Source: Viridothelium virens (lineage: Eukaryota; Ascomycota; Dothideomycetes; Trypetheliales; Trypetheliaceae). Taken from it: 64,000 bases of DNA. Where the stretch lies: NCBI GenBank assembly GCA_010094025.1, contig ML991863.1, positions 21,246 through 85,245 on the forward strand, given 5' to 3'. Made by a program: the position numbers and the translations under genes. Each line of letters starts with the position of its first letter. Position 1 is the first letter of the stretch. This document shows positions 42,160 through 54,900 of the stretch, piece after piece. Under the pieces are notes generated by a model. The model was not told where the DNA came from. It worked only from the letters and a program-made list of their open reading frames with translations, and did not search any database.

Positions 42160-43760
42160 TGTTTGTTTGTTTTTTTTATTCCTACACCCTTTCAGACCTT
42201 TTACAGGCCCATGTGGGGATCTATCCTAATCTACGTGGAACAATGTTGTTCCGGGTCAAGTGTGTTATATACAGGATGCCGATCCATATTGTCTCGTCTT
42301 ATTTATCCGATTTTTGTAGTGTTGAGGGTAGGGTAAAGGAAAGTGGCGAATATACGGCTCCAGGGTATGTTCTGAAGTGATGCTGCTCTTGCTGCCGGCA
42401 CAGAATCGGACTGCCCTCGCCGCCTCCTCGCCTAATAGCCCTCTATCAGAAATCCTACTATCTTACTCCTATTCGTGTCTATTCGTGTTGTATTCTGCGC
42501 AGCCTGACTGGGCAATTTCTATCTGTGGTATGGTGGTTCCCGAGGCAGTTGAAGCATCTTGGTGGCGCGTCGCAGGTACCTGTGAGGGCTGAATGACTAG
42601 CTGTGCATTGTAGGCATTTCTGTCTGTTGGCACAGTTTCGTATGAAGTGGTCAAACTCTCCGCAATGTCTGCAGGCCTTTACCCGGGATTCATGGAACTG
42701 CTGTACATAGGCGATATTACCATTTCCAATTGGGAGTATACCAGTAGTGAGTAGATTATTTCTTTCCTCTGCAGAGCTACATGTAGCTACAATTTGAGCG
42801 TCTGATCTGGCTGAGTGCGGATTTAGAAGTCGAGCGATTTGAATAGATATTCCATTCTCCTGGTTAATCTGTCGGATGAAGGCATTATTAATCTTCTGGC
42901 CTTGTTCTGGTGATCCAAGCAAGTTCTTATCAATTCCTGTGATCTTGACCTTAAAGTGTTCGGATGTTATCAGCCGTGCTTGGGCTAAGTCATACTCCAT
43001 CATCGAGGCCCATGGCTGCTGTGCTTGAACTCTCTGTACTTGCTCTTGATTCCTAAAAAAGAAGCCAACTCTTTCTTTATTCTTTAATGCCACTCCCTGG
43101 CACCGAATATGATTAAGATCTCCCTCAAGCAATTTGTTCATTATCTCCTGGAGATTCTTTGGTGTATACACCTCAATTGAGGTTGCTGATAGGTCTAGAT
43201 CGAGTCTTGGTGGTTGAGGACGGGGCTGGGATTGACTTGTTGATTGTACCGCTGGTGTAGCTGTAGCCGTCGCAATCGAGGCATAGGATATCTGGGGCGA
43301 TACTTCTGTCGAGACTGGCGGTGTGAGGGGTGGCGTAGTTAGAGGCTGGCTCTGAGCGGTCTTGAGGTGTTCGACATCTTTTTTCAGCTGGATAATATGC
43401 CCCATAAAACGCCCTGTTAGTGTTGCTTCCTGCTCTTCCAGCATTTTCTTGCAGTGTTGATTCCATTTTTCTTCCTGTTCTTGCAGCCAGTGGCGTGTTT
43501 TCTGACGTAATTCGTGCACTTGCGCGTGTATGAGGGTGAAGATTTGTGTACGGAGGCCTTCAGCTCCTTCAGATTCAAGATCTAAGAGGTCGAGCGCATC
43601 ATGAGATAGCTGGCTATTCTCAATAACCTTTGTCGACAGGTTTCGAGTTCTTTTTGATGTTCGAACTGGTCCCATTTCTGAGGTAAACAAGAGCGACGCG
43701 TCGGTTAACGCGTCAACGGCGGCGACAGCAGCAGATCGCTACTGCCTCCTAAAAGAGGAT
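42160..43760 (-). mobile_element. LINE-B: internally deleted Tad-type retrotransposon
   Basis: Minus-strand ORF1 is followed almost directly by a 3' UTR matching that of LINE-A and a terminal (AAAC)n tail (GTTT repeats at 42156-42171 on the plus strand). ORF2 is missing. The 3' landmarks GTGGGGATCTA (42210) and CTTGCTGCCGGC (about 42388) are shared with LINE-A. The 5' end probably lies near 43.7 kb, where a GACGCGTC motif also occurs. Confidence 0.8.
42479..43690 (-). CDS. LINE-B ORF1 gag-like protein with three zinc knuckles (403 aa)
   Basis: An uninterrupted frame from ATG 43690. Residues about 30-120 form a coiled coil. A Pro/Gln/Thr-rich linker follows (about 125-170), then a folded RNA-binding-like region with YTPKNLQEIMNKLLEG. 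Three CCHC knuckles close the protein: CRHCGEFDHFIRNC, CLQCTASHSALTGTC and CFNCLGNHHTTDRNC. It would bind element RNA. It is intact while LINE-A ORF1 is not. Confidence 0.8.
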   Translation of the reverse strand: MFTSEMGPVRTSKRTRNLSTKVIENSQLSHDALDLLDLESEGAEGLRTQIFTLIHAQVHELRQKTRHWLQEQEEKWNQHCKKMLEEQEATLTGRFMGHIIQLKKDVEHLKTAQSQPLTTPPLTPPVSTEVSPQISYASIATATATPAVQSTSQSQPRPQPPRLDLDLSATSIEVYTPKNLQEIMNKLLEGDLNHIRCQGVALKNKERVGFFFRNQEQVQRVQAQQPWASMMEYDLAQARLITSEHFKVKITGIDKNLLGSPEQGQKINNAFIRQINQENGISIQIARLLNPHSARSDAQIVATCSSAEERNNLLTTGILPIGNGNIAYVQQFHESRVKACRHCGEFDHFIRNCANRQKCLQCTASHSALTGTCDAPPRCFNCLGNHHTTDRNCPVRLRRIQHE

Positions 43761-43822
43761 CAATCGTAGATAGAAGAGGAGAGCCGTCCGAGAGTCCGCA
43801 AGATTCCCCCGACGTCCAGAAC

Positions 43823-44182
43823 CTAAATGTATCGAGGGCCCCTCCGGTCGTCCCGAAGGTATAGGTACCTAACGTATAGTATAGGTAGTTGCCCTCGGAT
43901 GGTCACGTGCATCTGTCTCGTTCCTTCCCCTTGACAACTGCCAAAGTGTCCACCTTGTACATTGGCATCATCGAGACGCTGCAATATTAGCCTCGCAACG
44001 TTAGCATGTCCATACAGAAGAGCCGCCTGGATTGCACCATGAAAACGTGTTCTGTTTGAAACCTCAATACCTCCATCCGGAGCTGGGGACAACGCTGTTT
44101 GCCGTTCCAGGATTTCTCGAACTTGAGATGTATGTCCATGGAAAGCAGCTTCTGACAGCTCCATGCCACTCAAACCTTCCAT
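43823..44182 (-). CDS. Ankyrin-repeat-like fragment (119 aa)
   Basis: ATG at 44182 opens a short protein with two ankyrin-like helix pairs: ELSEAAFHGHTSQVREILER and GAIQAALLYGHANVARLILQ. Ankyrin proteins normally have more repeats, so this is probably the start of a truncated gene or lacks downstream exons. LINE-B lies just downstream on the same strand and may have cut it. Confidence 0.45.
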   Translation of the reverse strand: MEGLSGMELSEAAFHGHTSQVREILERQTALSPAPDGGIEVSNRTRFHGAIQAALLYGHANVARLILQRLDDANVQGGHFGSCQGEGTRQMHVTIRGQLPILYVRYLYLRDDRRGPRYI

Positions 44183-45026
44183 AATATTCTATAATCTGTT
44201 GAGCGGATAAGAAGGTAACATGAGGAACTGAGAGAGTTCTAAATAGGTATTGAGCTTGGCGGTAAATTTATCGCTTAACTTACCCTGGCGGACTCCACAG
44301 AGGGAGCGGAAGGCCGGTGTGGGGTACTTCAGCCCCCGGATTCTAGATACAGGATAAGCGTCCGGTGGGAAGAGCCAAGGTTTAGGAGGTATAATACAGC
44401 TGTCATTACGAACTATGTAGGTACTGCGATCCCTCAGCCTAAGTGCCCTCCACTCATCATGACCGCAATCCAAGTCTCAACGCAAGCACCCCAGTATTTT
44501 CGCACCACCGCTTGCCCGACCATGGTGTACCGATGAGGCGCAACGTGGGTGTTACCCGAAGAGTAACATCCAGACCACATTAGACCATTGCGTTTCCTCC
44601 TCTCTATTCGCCCCCAAAGAAGCGTGAGACTAACAGCACCATCGGGCTTCTTGCAGGAGATGAGCAGTATATAGTCTTCCGACCCCACAAACAGGGGCTA
44701 TGTAAGAAAAGGAAGGGGGATAAAGCAGACAGACGCCACGCTTCGGCCCGGAGAAAAGGAAAACGAAACTCAACGAGGATATCAAACAATCGCGTCGTAT
44801 GAACTGGGGTGCTTTGCAAGAAAGAACCAAACGCAGGGGACGGATATGTGGGAAAAAAAAGTCAAAAACTCCCACTACACCGGGCCCTCACTCCATTCCA
44901 ACTCGCAAGCAACTCCGATTCGAAAAATGGCCCACCTTCGGATGCTCATCCAACGGCGTATATTCTCTTTTCCCTGACCACCACCACCCCAGCGCATAGA
45001 CGAAATTCTTCAGTTCACAACCAAAG
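44183..45026. other. No gene seen; accessory/core transition
   Basis: Short frames only. Lies between the ankyrin fragment and the 3' end of the conserved LIM-binding regulator. It is the likely right-hand limit of the accessory block. Confidence 0.4.
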
Positions 45027-48000
45027 CTAAGCTGGCTTCTGCCTCTTTCCCACGCGTGGACTCTGCTTTATCTTCCCCGCAGTACCATTCACCTCCGGCC
45101 CCCCACCCGGCCCCTGCCCTCCCGAATCATCCCCCTCCAACTTCACCGCCGACGCTCGTCTCCGCTTATTGCTCACGCTAGGGCTCGCCTGCGCGCTGCC
45201 CGCCCCACTGCCCTGCGCACTATGCTGCATCGCCATGGCCGGCGCCTGCATATGAGCCATAGCCGGGCTCGGAGTATGTCCTGCAGCCGCCTGGTTGGGG
45301 TTCAGGCCGGAAGCCTGCAGCGCGGCGGGGATGTTGGGGTTGAGATTCATGTGGGGCGAGTTGGTGTTGTTGGGGAGGTTCATGTGGGAGACGGCTGGGG
45401 AGGCGAAGGTGGAGTGCGGGCCTGAGTGCGGGCCGCCGGGGTGTTGGAGGCCAGCGGGGAGGCCGCCGGGGCCGTTAGGACCGTTCATTTGGGCAGCGTG
45501 GAGGGCTGGGTGCTGCTGCGCGGGGTTGAGTTGGCCGTTGGGACCGATGCCGCTGCTGGCGGGCATTTGAGCCTGAGCGTTCGGGCCAGGTTGGAGGGCG
45601 CCGACGGCTTGCTGGTTGGCTTCTTGCGCGTAGGTCGAGACGAGCTTCTGCAGAGCTTGGGAGGGCTTGAGGTCTGGGTTCTCATGGTTGAATTCAAACA
45701 AGTCGCGCATGTGGAACAGAGTCTCACCAATCTGACGATCAGTTAGCCTGGATAATATCGGATTTGGACAATATGCTGAGCTCACCTCAAGAAACGACTG
45801 GACACCGCCCGTAAAGCCATAATCGCTTACGGGTGCTGACGGTATCTGTGAATATGCGATCACGATGTCGCCTTCTTGCTGCTGATGACGCTGCTTGCCC
45901 ATCGTCTTGCTCAGTTTTGGTGATCGGTTCTGGTTCGGAGATTGCTGGAACGCAAGGGCTTTGAGGTGGTTCTTTTGGATGAGTTCCTGATGCCTCTGGC
46001 CTTCAAATTCAAGCAGCTCTAATTTATCTTGTTGATTGAAGAGAGCCACCAGCCGGCCGGAATATATCAGCTATGTGCTCGTTAGCCCTTGATCCTTGGC
46101 TGCCGCGCTTCACGCCACAAACCTGTGTCCCATTCTGGAACCAATATGTGAACCTTGCCCGATCCATTGCCACCCAATGTTTACCGTTACCGAGGTCCTT
46201 TTCTTGACCATTTTCTAAAGCTAGCTGTATACTTTCCACGCCGGTTTTTAAATGAGTATAGTAGAATCTAGGGATGGAAGCAGCCGGTACGTCGAATTGT
46301 TTAGTGGACTCATCGGTTGAAGACCATGCCATGATTCTGAACGTCCCATCATCGGCAAAAAACTTAGCAACGAAATGTTGCCATTGGGATAGATCGTTGG
46401 CCCCATTCCTACTTGCCTGTATCGCATGATTAGCAGCCATCTTGGCGGTCCTGCATGTGAATGATTGCTCACTTGAAATCTACTCAGATGATCGCTATAC
46501 AGCATCAGCTGCAAGATGTATTGGCCATTCAACTTTTGTGTTTGTTGTTGTTGTTGTTGTTGTCGTGCCAACATCACCTGCTGTTGTCTGGCTGCTAGTT
46601 GCTGTCGCTGAGCCAGCACTTGTTGCTGCTGTTGCGGCGTGGGTTGAGAAATGGTTTGCTGCTGTTGACCGGGTTGGGGCGCTGGCCCTTGTTGTGACTG
46701 GGATTGTGGCTGTGGCTGCTGTTGTGACGGCGGCGGCGGCGGCGGCTGCTGCGGCTGCTGTTGAGGAGTGCTCGGTGGCTGCTGTGCTTGTGGCTGCGGG
46801 GTTGATTGAGGATGAGGCGGTTGAGGCCCTTGCGGTGGTGGTGGATTGGATGGGCCTTGACCTTCATGTTGGTTACCCATTTGAGAAGGTGGTCTCATAG
46901 GAGTCTGTTGATTTTGAGGGCCCTGCTGTTGCGCTTGAGGACCTTGTTGAGCGGAGTTACTTGACTGTGAATTTGCTTGTTGCATGCTGATCTGTTGTGC
47001 AAGCTGATGCTGCTGCTGCTGCTGCTGAGCCTGAGCATGTTGTTGTTGCTGAGCCTGAGCCTGCTGCTGCTGCTGAGCTTGCTGCTGAGCCTGAGCATGT
47101 TGTTGTTGCTGAGCCTGAGCTTGTTGCTGCTGCTGCTGAGCTTGCTGAGCCTGAGCTTGCTGCTGGGCCTGAGCATGCTGTTGCTGCTGAGCCTGTTGCT
47201 GTTGAATGTGCGCTTGCTGCGCTGCCAAGTGCCCAGGAAGACTGACGGCGCGATTAGCCTGCAACTGATTCGCCGCCTGCAACTGCGCGAGCTGCTGTTG
47301 TTGAAGCCCAGAATGCCCGCCATTTGGCATGTTCATACCCATGGCATGGGCTTGTTGTTGCTGCTGCTGCTGTTGCGCAAGCATTCGCTGTTGCATCAAT
47401 CGCTGTTGTTGCACGTGCGCGGCGAGCTGGGGATTGTTTGCCACTATGAAATCGTTTGTTAGCATACCTATAAATGGAAGCTATGACTCGAAACGGCACA
47501 AGATTTAAGAAAGAGCGGTGGAGATTCTCGAATCCAAAGCGGTGAGGGCCAGGTTTCGCGATGGAGGAGTTGTAGCAATGATAGGTATGGCGATCCGCAT
47601 CCCCGGTTCGAAAGGAAACTTAGACGCTTGAATCACCTGTCTATAGGAAGCAAAGTGTGGAGCTGTTTCCTGAGATGTGAGTGCCGATGGATGTCCTCGA
47701 TCCAGTTCAGAGCTTCAAGAAAATATAGCGGCACGTAACTGATTATTGTGATTTCTAGCCCAGGATTCCTCCGCCGGGCCCGGACCCCACACATGGAAGT
47801 CACCTGGTGCAGCCGTCTTGGAACAACAGTCCAAGCAGTCTAAATATTTGGCCAAACCAAAAGGCCATTCCCGTTGACGCGCGATTGCTCAAGCAGTCAT
47901 TTGCACTGTTCCGAGGTCTAGATAAAGTATCGCTCTTCCTGCAGAGACATTTTGCTCGGTTTGTCCAATAAGGACGTGGATTCTAGGCAGGGCTCGATGC

Positions 48001-48613
48001 TCAAAGTATCGAATTTTCTTTTTGCATCACCCGTATGCCTCGCGTCGTAAGAGACGCGCAGACTTTGAGGGAAGGCATGACCAGCAGAAAGCACAACCTT
48101 AGCACCTCCATAGCCCGGAGTGATGAATACGTTGGTATGCCGGTCTCAAACTTCAGTTTGTCCTTCCATTCTTCATTTGGTGCTTAATATATTCCAAATC
48201 CTGGTCATTGAGCTCGTTGCACGATCATATCGTCTGCCGCGCACACATACGTTGAAAATGCCAGGGAGTTATTGAAGGAAAATGTTGAACTCACTAGCTT
48301 GCATCTGCTGCTGTTGCTGGGCCATAAGTTGCGCTTGATGATTGATTTGACCCATAGGATGGGCGTTTGGTCCTCCTCCACCCATCCCCTGACCCATACC
48401 CGGTCCACCCATCCCTGGTTGCATCCCCATCATCGGCCCAGCCTGGCTAACATGAGGCCCCACCCCAGGACCTGATGCTCCTGGATGCATCATCGGCTGA
48501 ACCATGGGCTGTCCGGGATTTGGGCCATGGCCAGGACCCATGGGATGGCCATGGGGGACCCCAAATTGCTGCATTCCACCAGGATGAGCACCTGGCGGGT
48601 ACGCCGTTGTCAT
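45027..48613 (-). CDS. ptaB: LIM-domain-binding (PtaB/Adn1-like) transcriptional co-regulator (857 aa)
   Basis: Exons 48613-48295, 47443-46473, 46416-46123, 46070-45786 and 45731-45027 join in frame. The N-terminus is Gly/Pro/Met-rich. A long Gln tract from CAG/CAA codons fills about residues 110-370. The LIM-binding domain follows (FFADDGTFRIMAW, IPRFYYTHLKTGVESIQL, FTYWFQNGTQLIYSGRL), the signature of the Ldb/SEUSS/PtaB family that bridges DNA-bound factors. In Aspergillus, PtaB acts with SomA in adhesion and development. The C-terminus is disordered with a basic end (NKRRRASAVK, RVGKRQKPA). Intron 1 is 851 nt, far above the 45-75 nt norm here; the junction (phase 1, ATAG acceptor) is inferred from frame and family spacing. 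The symbol is by family resemblance. Confidence 0.8.
46540..47380 (-). repeat. CAG/CAA polyglutamine-coding repeats
   Basis: Interrupted runs of glutamine codons within exon 2 of the LIM-binding gene, with Ala-Gln and Pro-Gln interruptions, and a (CCG)n proline run near 46730. Likely length-variable. Confidence 0.8.
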
Positions 48614-51600
48614 GTTGCCCTATGGGGTTCGTTATTTTCCGCCCCGTCCGCCCTCGTCCCCTCCCCGTAATGGGACTTCTCGAGCTGCCTTTCGGCCCAG
48701 CCAAGTCACTGTCTTGTATATTGCTACCGTTTGAGCAAAGGGAAAACAAGGATCTGTACAAGCGAGCTGTTTTGCAGAGGGTATTCGTCAAGCATCAAGC
48801 GTGAGTTGACGACGAGGTGGGTGTCGAAGGTTGCGTATATTGGTAAATCGTAGATTCGTATAGATGGTAATAATTCTCAAGAAGATATTTTTATATCGAA
48901 AATAATGCTCACAACGTGAATCGACCTTCGGTGGGCTGTTGGGCGGAAGAGCAGCGTGATCCAGAGGATAACAAACGTGGAAAGTGCGCGAAAGGGTCGC
49001 GGAAATGTGCAGGTCGCGTCGAGGGTATGCCTGGGTCGCTAAAGGTCGAAGCAAGCGTTTTCGTAGGTAGAAATGCTATTTTTGGGATTCGATGCGCAGA
49101 TATTGCAGGGCGTAAGCAGTCGTCACTTAGTCATTGGACCTCGATCGCAGCCACGTCCCAAAACAGTCGGAGCTGGATGGGAGAAAACAAGCGGAGCGAT
49201 AAGTTCCCCGATGGACACTGGGTTCAAGTCAAGTGTGCGCGCATTGCTCGGCCGCGTGGGAAGGCGCTGCTACACAGGTGTGCAGGCTTCTGAAGCGTGA
49301 GGTGAAGACTGAGGTTGGGTGTTGCTCTGAGCGGGAGTTGTCGTGATCCGGCCAGGGGAGCGGGCCACGGGCCACAGCCCAAGACCGGGCCCGGAGATTT
49401 TCCGGTTGGTCGCCTCCTCCAGCCACTCGTGCCACTCAACCTAAACCTTCGCGTCTCTCCCACCCATTTCCATTTCTTCTCTCACTGCAATTTTATCGAC
49501 CTCATTACACTCCTCGGCTTCACCGGCTCTTCGATGGTTTCCGACGGAACTCTCTCTTCCTAGCAGTCTGCTGCTTCCTTGGTAAGTCTAATTCTGTGAC
49601 CCTCTCGCCCCTGACCTACTGATGACACCAAAAAAAATTGTCTTCTTTTCCCAACTGAGTCGACTTTGATTGAGACTTTTATTTCGGACTGCTCAGCAGT
49701 CTGCTACTTGCCAGTAACTTTTTGTCTGATCTTTATTTCCTCGCTCGACGTTCGCATTCGTCCCCTCAACGAGCCAAGGCTAACATTGCACAGTCTCTTT
49801 TCCTGCAGCCCACAGATTCTGCACTTAGAACAATGCCACTTCTCGTTCCTTCTGCGTCCTGCTAGAGCACTTCATATCAATGCAAGGTCCTGCAGTGTGA
49901 AGATGGAGGCGCATAAGAACTAACGCCTGCCGAAAAGTCTCGGTAGCAGAAAACTGCAGTTGTCATGTCCTCCCATAGTCCTGTCCCATATTACATCTCC
50001 AGCGATGAATCTCTCTCTACCTTACGATAGATATCGCCTCAGAACCCCCTTCAACATTCGATGATCGCCAAATCTCCTGAGATGTCGAATCGATTTCGCC
50101 ATGTCTCTCAGGTAATCTGACTTCGGGTTTGGGGGATGCGCCAACACACCGGAATTTACCATAACGCTTTTCGCCCCATCACACGCGTCAGTGGGGTTTT
50201 GGAAACCTATCAGTAAGTGAGGACGATCTTTGCAACATGCCTTCCACCATACGAGCTTCTAGGGACCCTCTTTCATTTTCTCCAGTAATTTTCCAACACC
50301 AATATTCTAGAAAGAAGTAAGCGTGGCCTACACTGGATAGAAATCTGGTCACATCAGCGCTCTGTCGTTGTGCAGGTCTTGAGAAATACTAAAAGCAATC
50401 CTGGCTTGTTCGTTTATGGTAAACGGATTGAAGTTTGGCCGACCAACTTACTGGCTAATGACTTACGTCTTGCAAGCATGCTTTCAGTTGATAAAGGAAC
50501 CTTGCGGTACAGGATGACCCACTCCTAGATCTGATCTTCTGTTAAGTAGTACTAACGGAAGCATCTTACCATGAAATAGCCCCCCAAAGCTCACATACAC
50601 GCATTTCAGATTTTTCACCATTTTCAAGATTCGACTTTCCGTGACTTGAGACCCCGGAACATCCTTTACAGTGTACCAATCACATCCTGTACAAGCTGCA
50701 AAGCTTGCTGATTGTCTCTTCCTTATGCCAGTCTCTTCCTGAATACTTGCTTCATCAACTGCGTTCGGATGACATATTTCCAACAGGCATGCATGACGTC
50801 AACCATGTAAGACAGCAGGGAACGTCTCAACAGGGAGCATTGAAATTCAGTAAATCTGAAAGTGGACCACTACTGGTCTTACTTGACCAGGATAGGCTAC
50901 TTCTCGGGCCCAGATTTTCCTCTGAAAGAGATGGGTTGTGCCTATTCTGATGCTACAGAGTAAATAGAACCAGGTGATAGTCGGTCTTGGCTGCTAGGTG
51001 TCGTAGTTTTCGGCAAGAGCGGACGACTTCCCACCATAGACAGTCAAGTAGAGAAAGCAAGCAAAATATTGATAACGTCTGCCTCATATTCGGAGCATTT
51101 CCTTGACTCTTGTGTTGTTACTTGTAAAGACCTAGATGTATAGCAAGGATGCTATCTTCCGGCTGGCCATTGTCATGTGAATTATTTTCGCTGAATGGGC
51201 TAGATGGTCGCAAAATTTGAGAGGCGGGCATTCGGTATGGGATACTCGAATAGCAACAGTGCTGTGCTACTAAACAATTTTCAACGCAGGCTAGAATCAG
51301 TCAAACGAACCAACCCGAAAGCCTAAAGAAGTAAAGAAAGATATAAACTAATTATGAGGTATGCTTGGACTGCGGCTTCCCCGCAAGAAGGAATGGGGCC
51401 TTTTGTATGAATGCAAAAGCTAGGTGAAAGAAAAAACGAAAGACGTTCACGGGGGAGCATAGCCGAGAGCGATAGTATTGTTGAAAAATAGCTGCAATAG
51501 TTACTCTATTCTGCATGAGCTGAGATGAACAAGTACTGCGGACAACAAGAATCTTCGGCGATCAGATTTGGTGATCACAAGTTACAGCTAGGAGAAGGGG

Positions 51601-51963
51601 GTCCCTGCCACTCTCTGGATAATGGCCACTTGCGAAATGACCTTTGAAAGATTATCTTGTGACATTAGGCCCGTAAGGCTGTTCAAAATAAAGACAATAC
51701 GATGGTATTATGCGGAGACGTACCAATCAGTTTCTGAGGGGAACGAAAGGTGTAAAACAATAATGTGATAATCTTGTTCCCTGAATTGGCTCTATAGCTA
51801 CTGAGTGCTCTAAGGCGGGCACAGTACATATGATCGAAGCAATCTAGCCAGCAAGGTAGAAGCGAAGACTGTCGTAATGGGGGTCATGGTACACTAAAGG
51901 TCCAGGTCCGCACTGTCACGCCGTCAAAATCGGTCGTCAAAAATGTCCCACAAGTTGATCATC
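48614..51963. other. 3.3-kb gene-poor stretch
   Basis: The first 1 kb is CT-rich on the plus strand and probably holds the long 5' UTR and promoter of the LIM-binding regulator. Scattered frames up to 125 codons (49-51 kb) have no recognisable content. No tRNA-like cloverleaf noticed. A long UTR or non-coding transcript is possible. Confidence 0.4.
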
Positions 51964-54900
51964 TCAGTTCTTCTTCGGTCGACCCCTTCCCGTAGTCGCC
52001 TTTCCTTTGCCCTTCTTTGTGGGCTTAACATCTTCTTCGTCCTCGTCCTCGTCCACCATATCGCTCTTCTTCTTGCTCGCAGCTTTTTTCGGCGCTGCTT
52101 TCTTCTTTGGCTGTTTCACGTACTTGTCTTTGGTGACGTCGCCTTCATCATCTTCTTCCTTGACCTCCTCAACGACCTCACCTTCATCAGACTCCTCGAT
52201 CGCCTCCTCCAGGTCTGGCTTCTCGCGTGACTGCTGTTTGGGGGCGATGACGTTAGATGCCTTCATGAACGGCAAGGGGTGAGATTGTTGGTTATACCTG
52301 TAAGGAAAAGAAAGCGTTAAAATCAGCTACTTCAGTACATTTACACAGGCGGAGACTTACAGCCTGGTGAATGTTGCTTTGGTTTGTGACTCCAACTTGA
52401 CATTTTCTTGGTCCATTGGCCCAAGACCAATCTCAAGTATGGCATCGAAATCTTCTTTTGTAAGGAAGTAGCTGTCCATGAATTCGATGACTTCAGGTAC
52501 AGCTTCCTTTCCTTCCCGTTCAAGCCTCCTAACAAGCTGCTCCCAAAAAATAGGAATATATTGTTGCCGGGTCTCGTGTCGATCGCCAGAGCTACGAAGA
52601 CGCATGTGGCCTTGGATTTCTTTAACAAAACGAGCCAATTTGCCTAAAGACCCGATTAGCATACTCGATCCTTGCGAGATTGCAATTTCTGTGGACTCAC
52701 CTTGTTTACTATTCATACCCAACCACGATGTGAAACCGGTCCTGTGCCCTGACATACTACCAGAAATGAAACTTGCAGGCCTGACAAAGCTGAAGACAGC
52801 GTGCGTTGGCATCAGACTCCATTGCTGCTGAGACCCATGAATCATTCGATCAACAAGATCTCCGTCACTGATGCTCTCCGCAGCTTTGTCCACCAATTCC
52901 AGCTGCTTCAGCGTTCTCTCTTTGCCCTTGAAATTGTTGGCCAATATCGGAGTTGTACCCATGTAGTTCTCCTGCAGCATCAGATGGCTGAACTCATGAT
53001 CATTGAAATACAGTTCGATTTTTTCGTTTAGTGTGGCCTTGCTACTTGATGCAAACATGCCACCTCCAATGATTTTGCTAGTGATATCCCAAGGCTTGAG
53101 AATGACATGTTTCTCCCAGGCCTTTGACATTTCCTTCGATTTGTCAAAGTCCATTGCTGTCTGGTCAAGCTTGGCAGTAGATACCATATTGACAATTTGG
53201 CGAATATCAGCGCCTGAGCCTTCGATGAGCGCGTCAATAACAGGAGCTGGCATCTTCAAGCCTTCACGATAGGCGATAGTCATGATACGCGATCGGATCT
53301 GGTCTGTTGTTGGGCGGTGGAAAGGTAAGCTGTATGTGACAAAATCGAAAGGCTTCATCTTTGGTAGTCGACGGTCATTGCAGATGAGAATCATAGGTAT
53401 CTGCGTTTTTTTGCAAACAGCAGCAAGAGCACCGACTCCACCTCTATCACCCGCTGACATGCCGTCCACTTCATCCATGATCAACACTAACTTCTTTTTT
53501 GACTCTTCGACAGCTTGACCGTCGCCTGCAAAATAACCTAGGAGTGAGGTTGTGCCGAGGACGCCTTTCAGACCCGATTCGACAAGTTTCTTGCTCCTTG
53601 TGTCGCTTGCATTGCTCTCGACAACGTCATATCCCTCGAGTTTGGCTACAAGATGCGCAGCAGTGGTTTTGCCGATCCCTGGTGGGCCATGGATGATTAC
53701 AGCTCGATATGTCCCGCTGCCATCAGCTCCAGCCAGCTTGAAGCCAGTACGCTGGTTCTTCGGAAAAGCTTTTAGCCAGCGCTGTAACTTGTCTACTTGT
53801 GTTTTGTTGCCACATATCTGAGTTATTTGGGTAGGGGCATATTTGACAGTCCATAGACGCGACTCATTGGCTGCCGCAATGCTTTGCTTGCCTTTGGCTG
53901 GGTTAGCAGCCGCAGGCTTTGAGCTGGTCCCAGCTCCTCCAGCACCGCCTGCTCGACGCTCCTCCTTCTCGATCTCTTCCGCCATCTTCTTGACTTTTTC
54001 GGCCTCTTTCTGCGCCTTCTCTTCGTATTTGGCAGCGGCCTTACTATCCCCTCCATTGGCAGGCAATTTACTAATGAGCTCGAACAAACCGTCCTCGTTG
54101 ATGGTCTTGATATCATTCTTACGGATTGTCTCGAGTTTCTTTGGACCGGCGTCATTTCCAAGAATTACGAAACTTGTGTTTTTGCTGGGAGCACCAGTGA
54201 CTTTTCCACCGTAGCGCTTTACTAATGCCTGAGCTTCATTCCGGTCGATGGTTTCAAGTAAGCCAGTAAATACGAACGTGAGACCAGCAAGACAATTTGG
54301 AGCGCCGCTGGGTATCTCCTTTGCGCCCTGAGCAGGTGCTGGGCCGGCATTCGCATGCTGTCCAAACTGAAACTTCTTTGGCTCGGCGCCTGATGATGGA
54401 GTAGGGGGTCGTACAAGAGGAATGCTATCGTAAATGGCTTGAACAGCACCGCTCTCTTGGATATCGGCTTGCTTGGACTTCTTCGCTGGTGACTTCTTTG
54501 GAGTAGATTTCTTCGGAGTAGACTTCTTCCCTTTGATTTTCTTCAGAGGCTCATCCTCTTCATCGTCATCGAGCACGTCAGATTTGCGTTTCCTGCTTGC
54601 AGTCTCCTTGGCCTTCTTGCCCTTCGCTGGCTTGTCTAGTGCGATTTCCTCGTCGTCGTCTGGGACTAAAAAGTTCCCATCCGAGTCGACATCCTTCATA
54701 TCGAGATCCTCGCCGGGTAAAAAGTCGTCCTCATCATTAGGCAAAGTCTTCTGTTTGCCTTTACCCCCAGAGAGACGCTTCGGCTTTGTAGGTGTTTCTT
54801 TTTCTTCGCTCTCCTCGTAATCATCTCCAAGTCCCTTACCAGCTTTCTTGAACTCTGCATTGAAAACATCATCTCCTGCTTCAGGATCGTCATTATCCCC

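Noticed and set aside
46442-47462. Plus-strand frames rich in Leu, Ala and Val opposite the CAG repeats
   Set aside because: Shadows of the polyglutamine tract; the minus strand carries the LIM-binding gene.
49000-51900. Short frames of 80-125 codons in the gene-poor stretch
   Set aside because: No start context, introns or protein-like composition; likely chance.
53843-54820. Plus-strand Ser/Phe-rich frames opposite RFC1
   Set aside because: Reverse complements of Lys/Glu/Asp-rich codons of RFC1.
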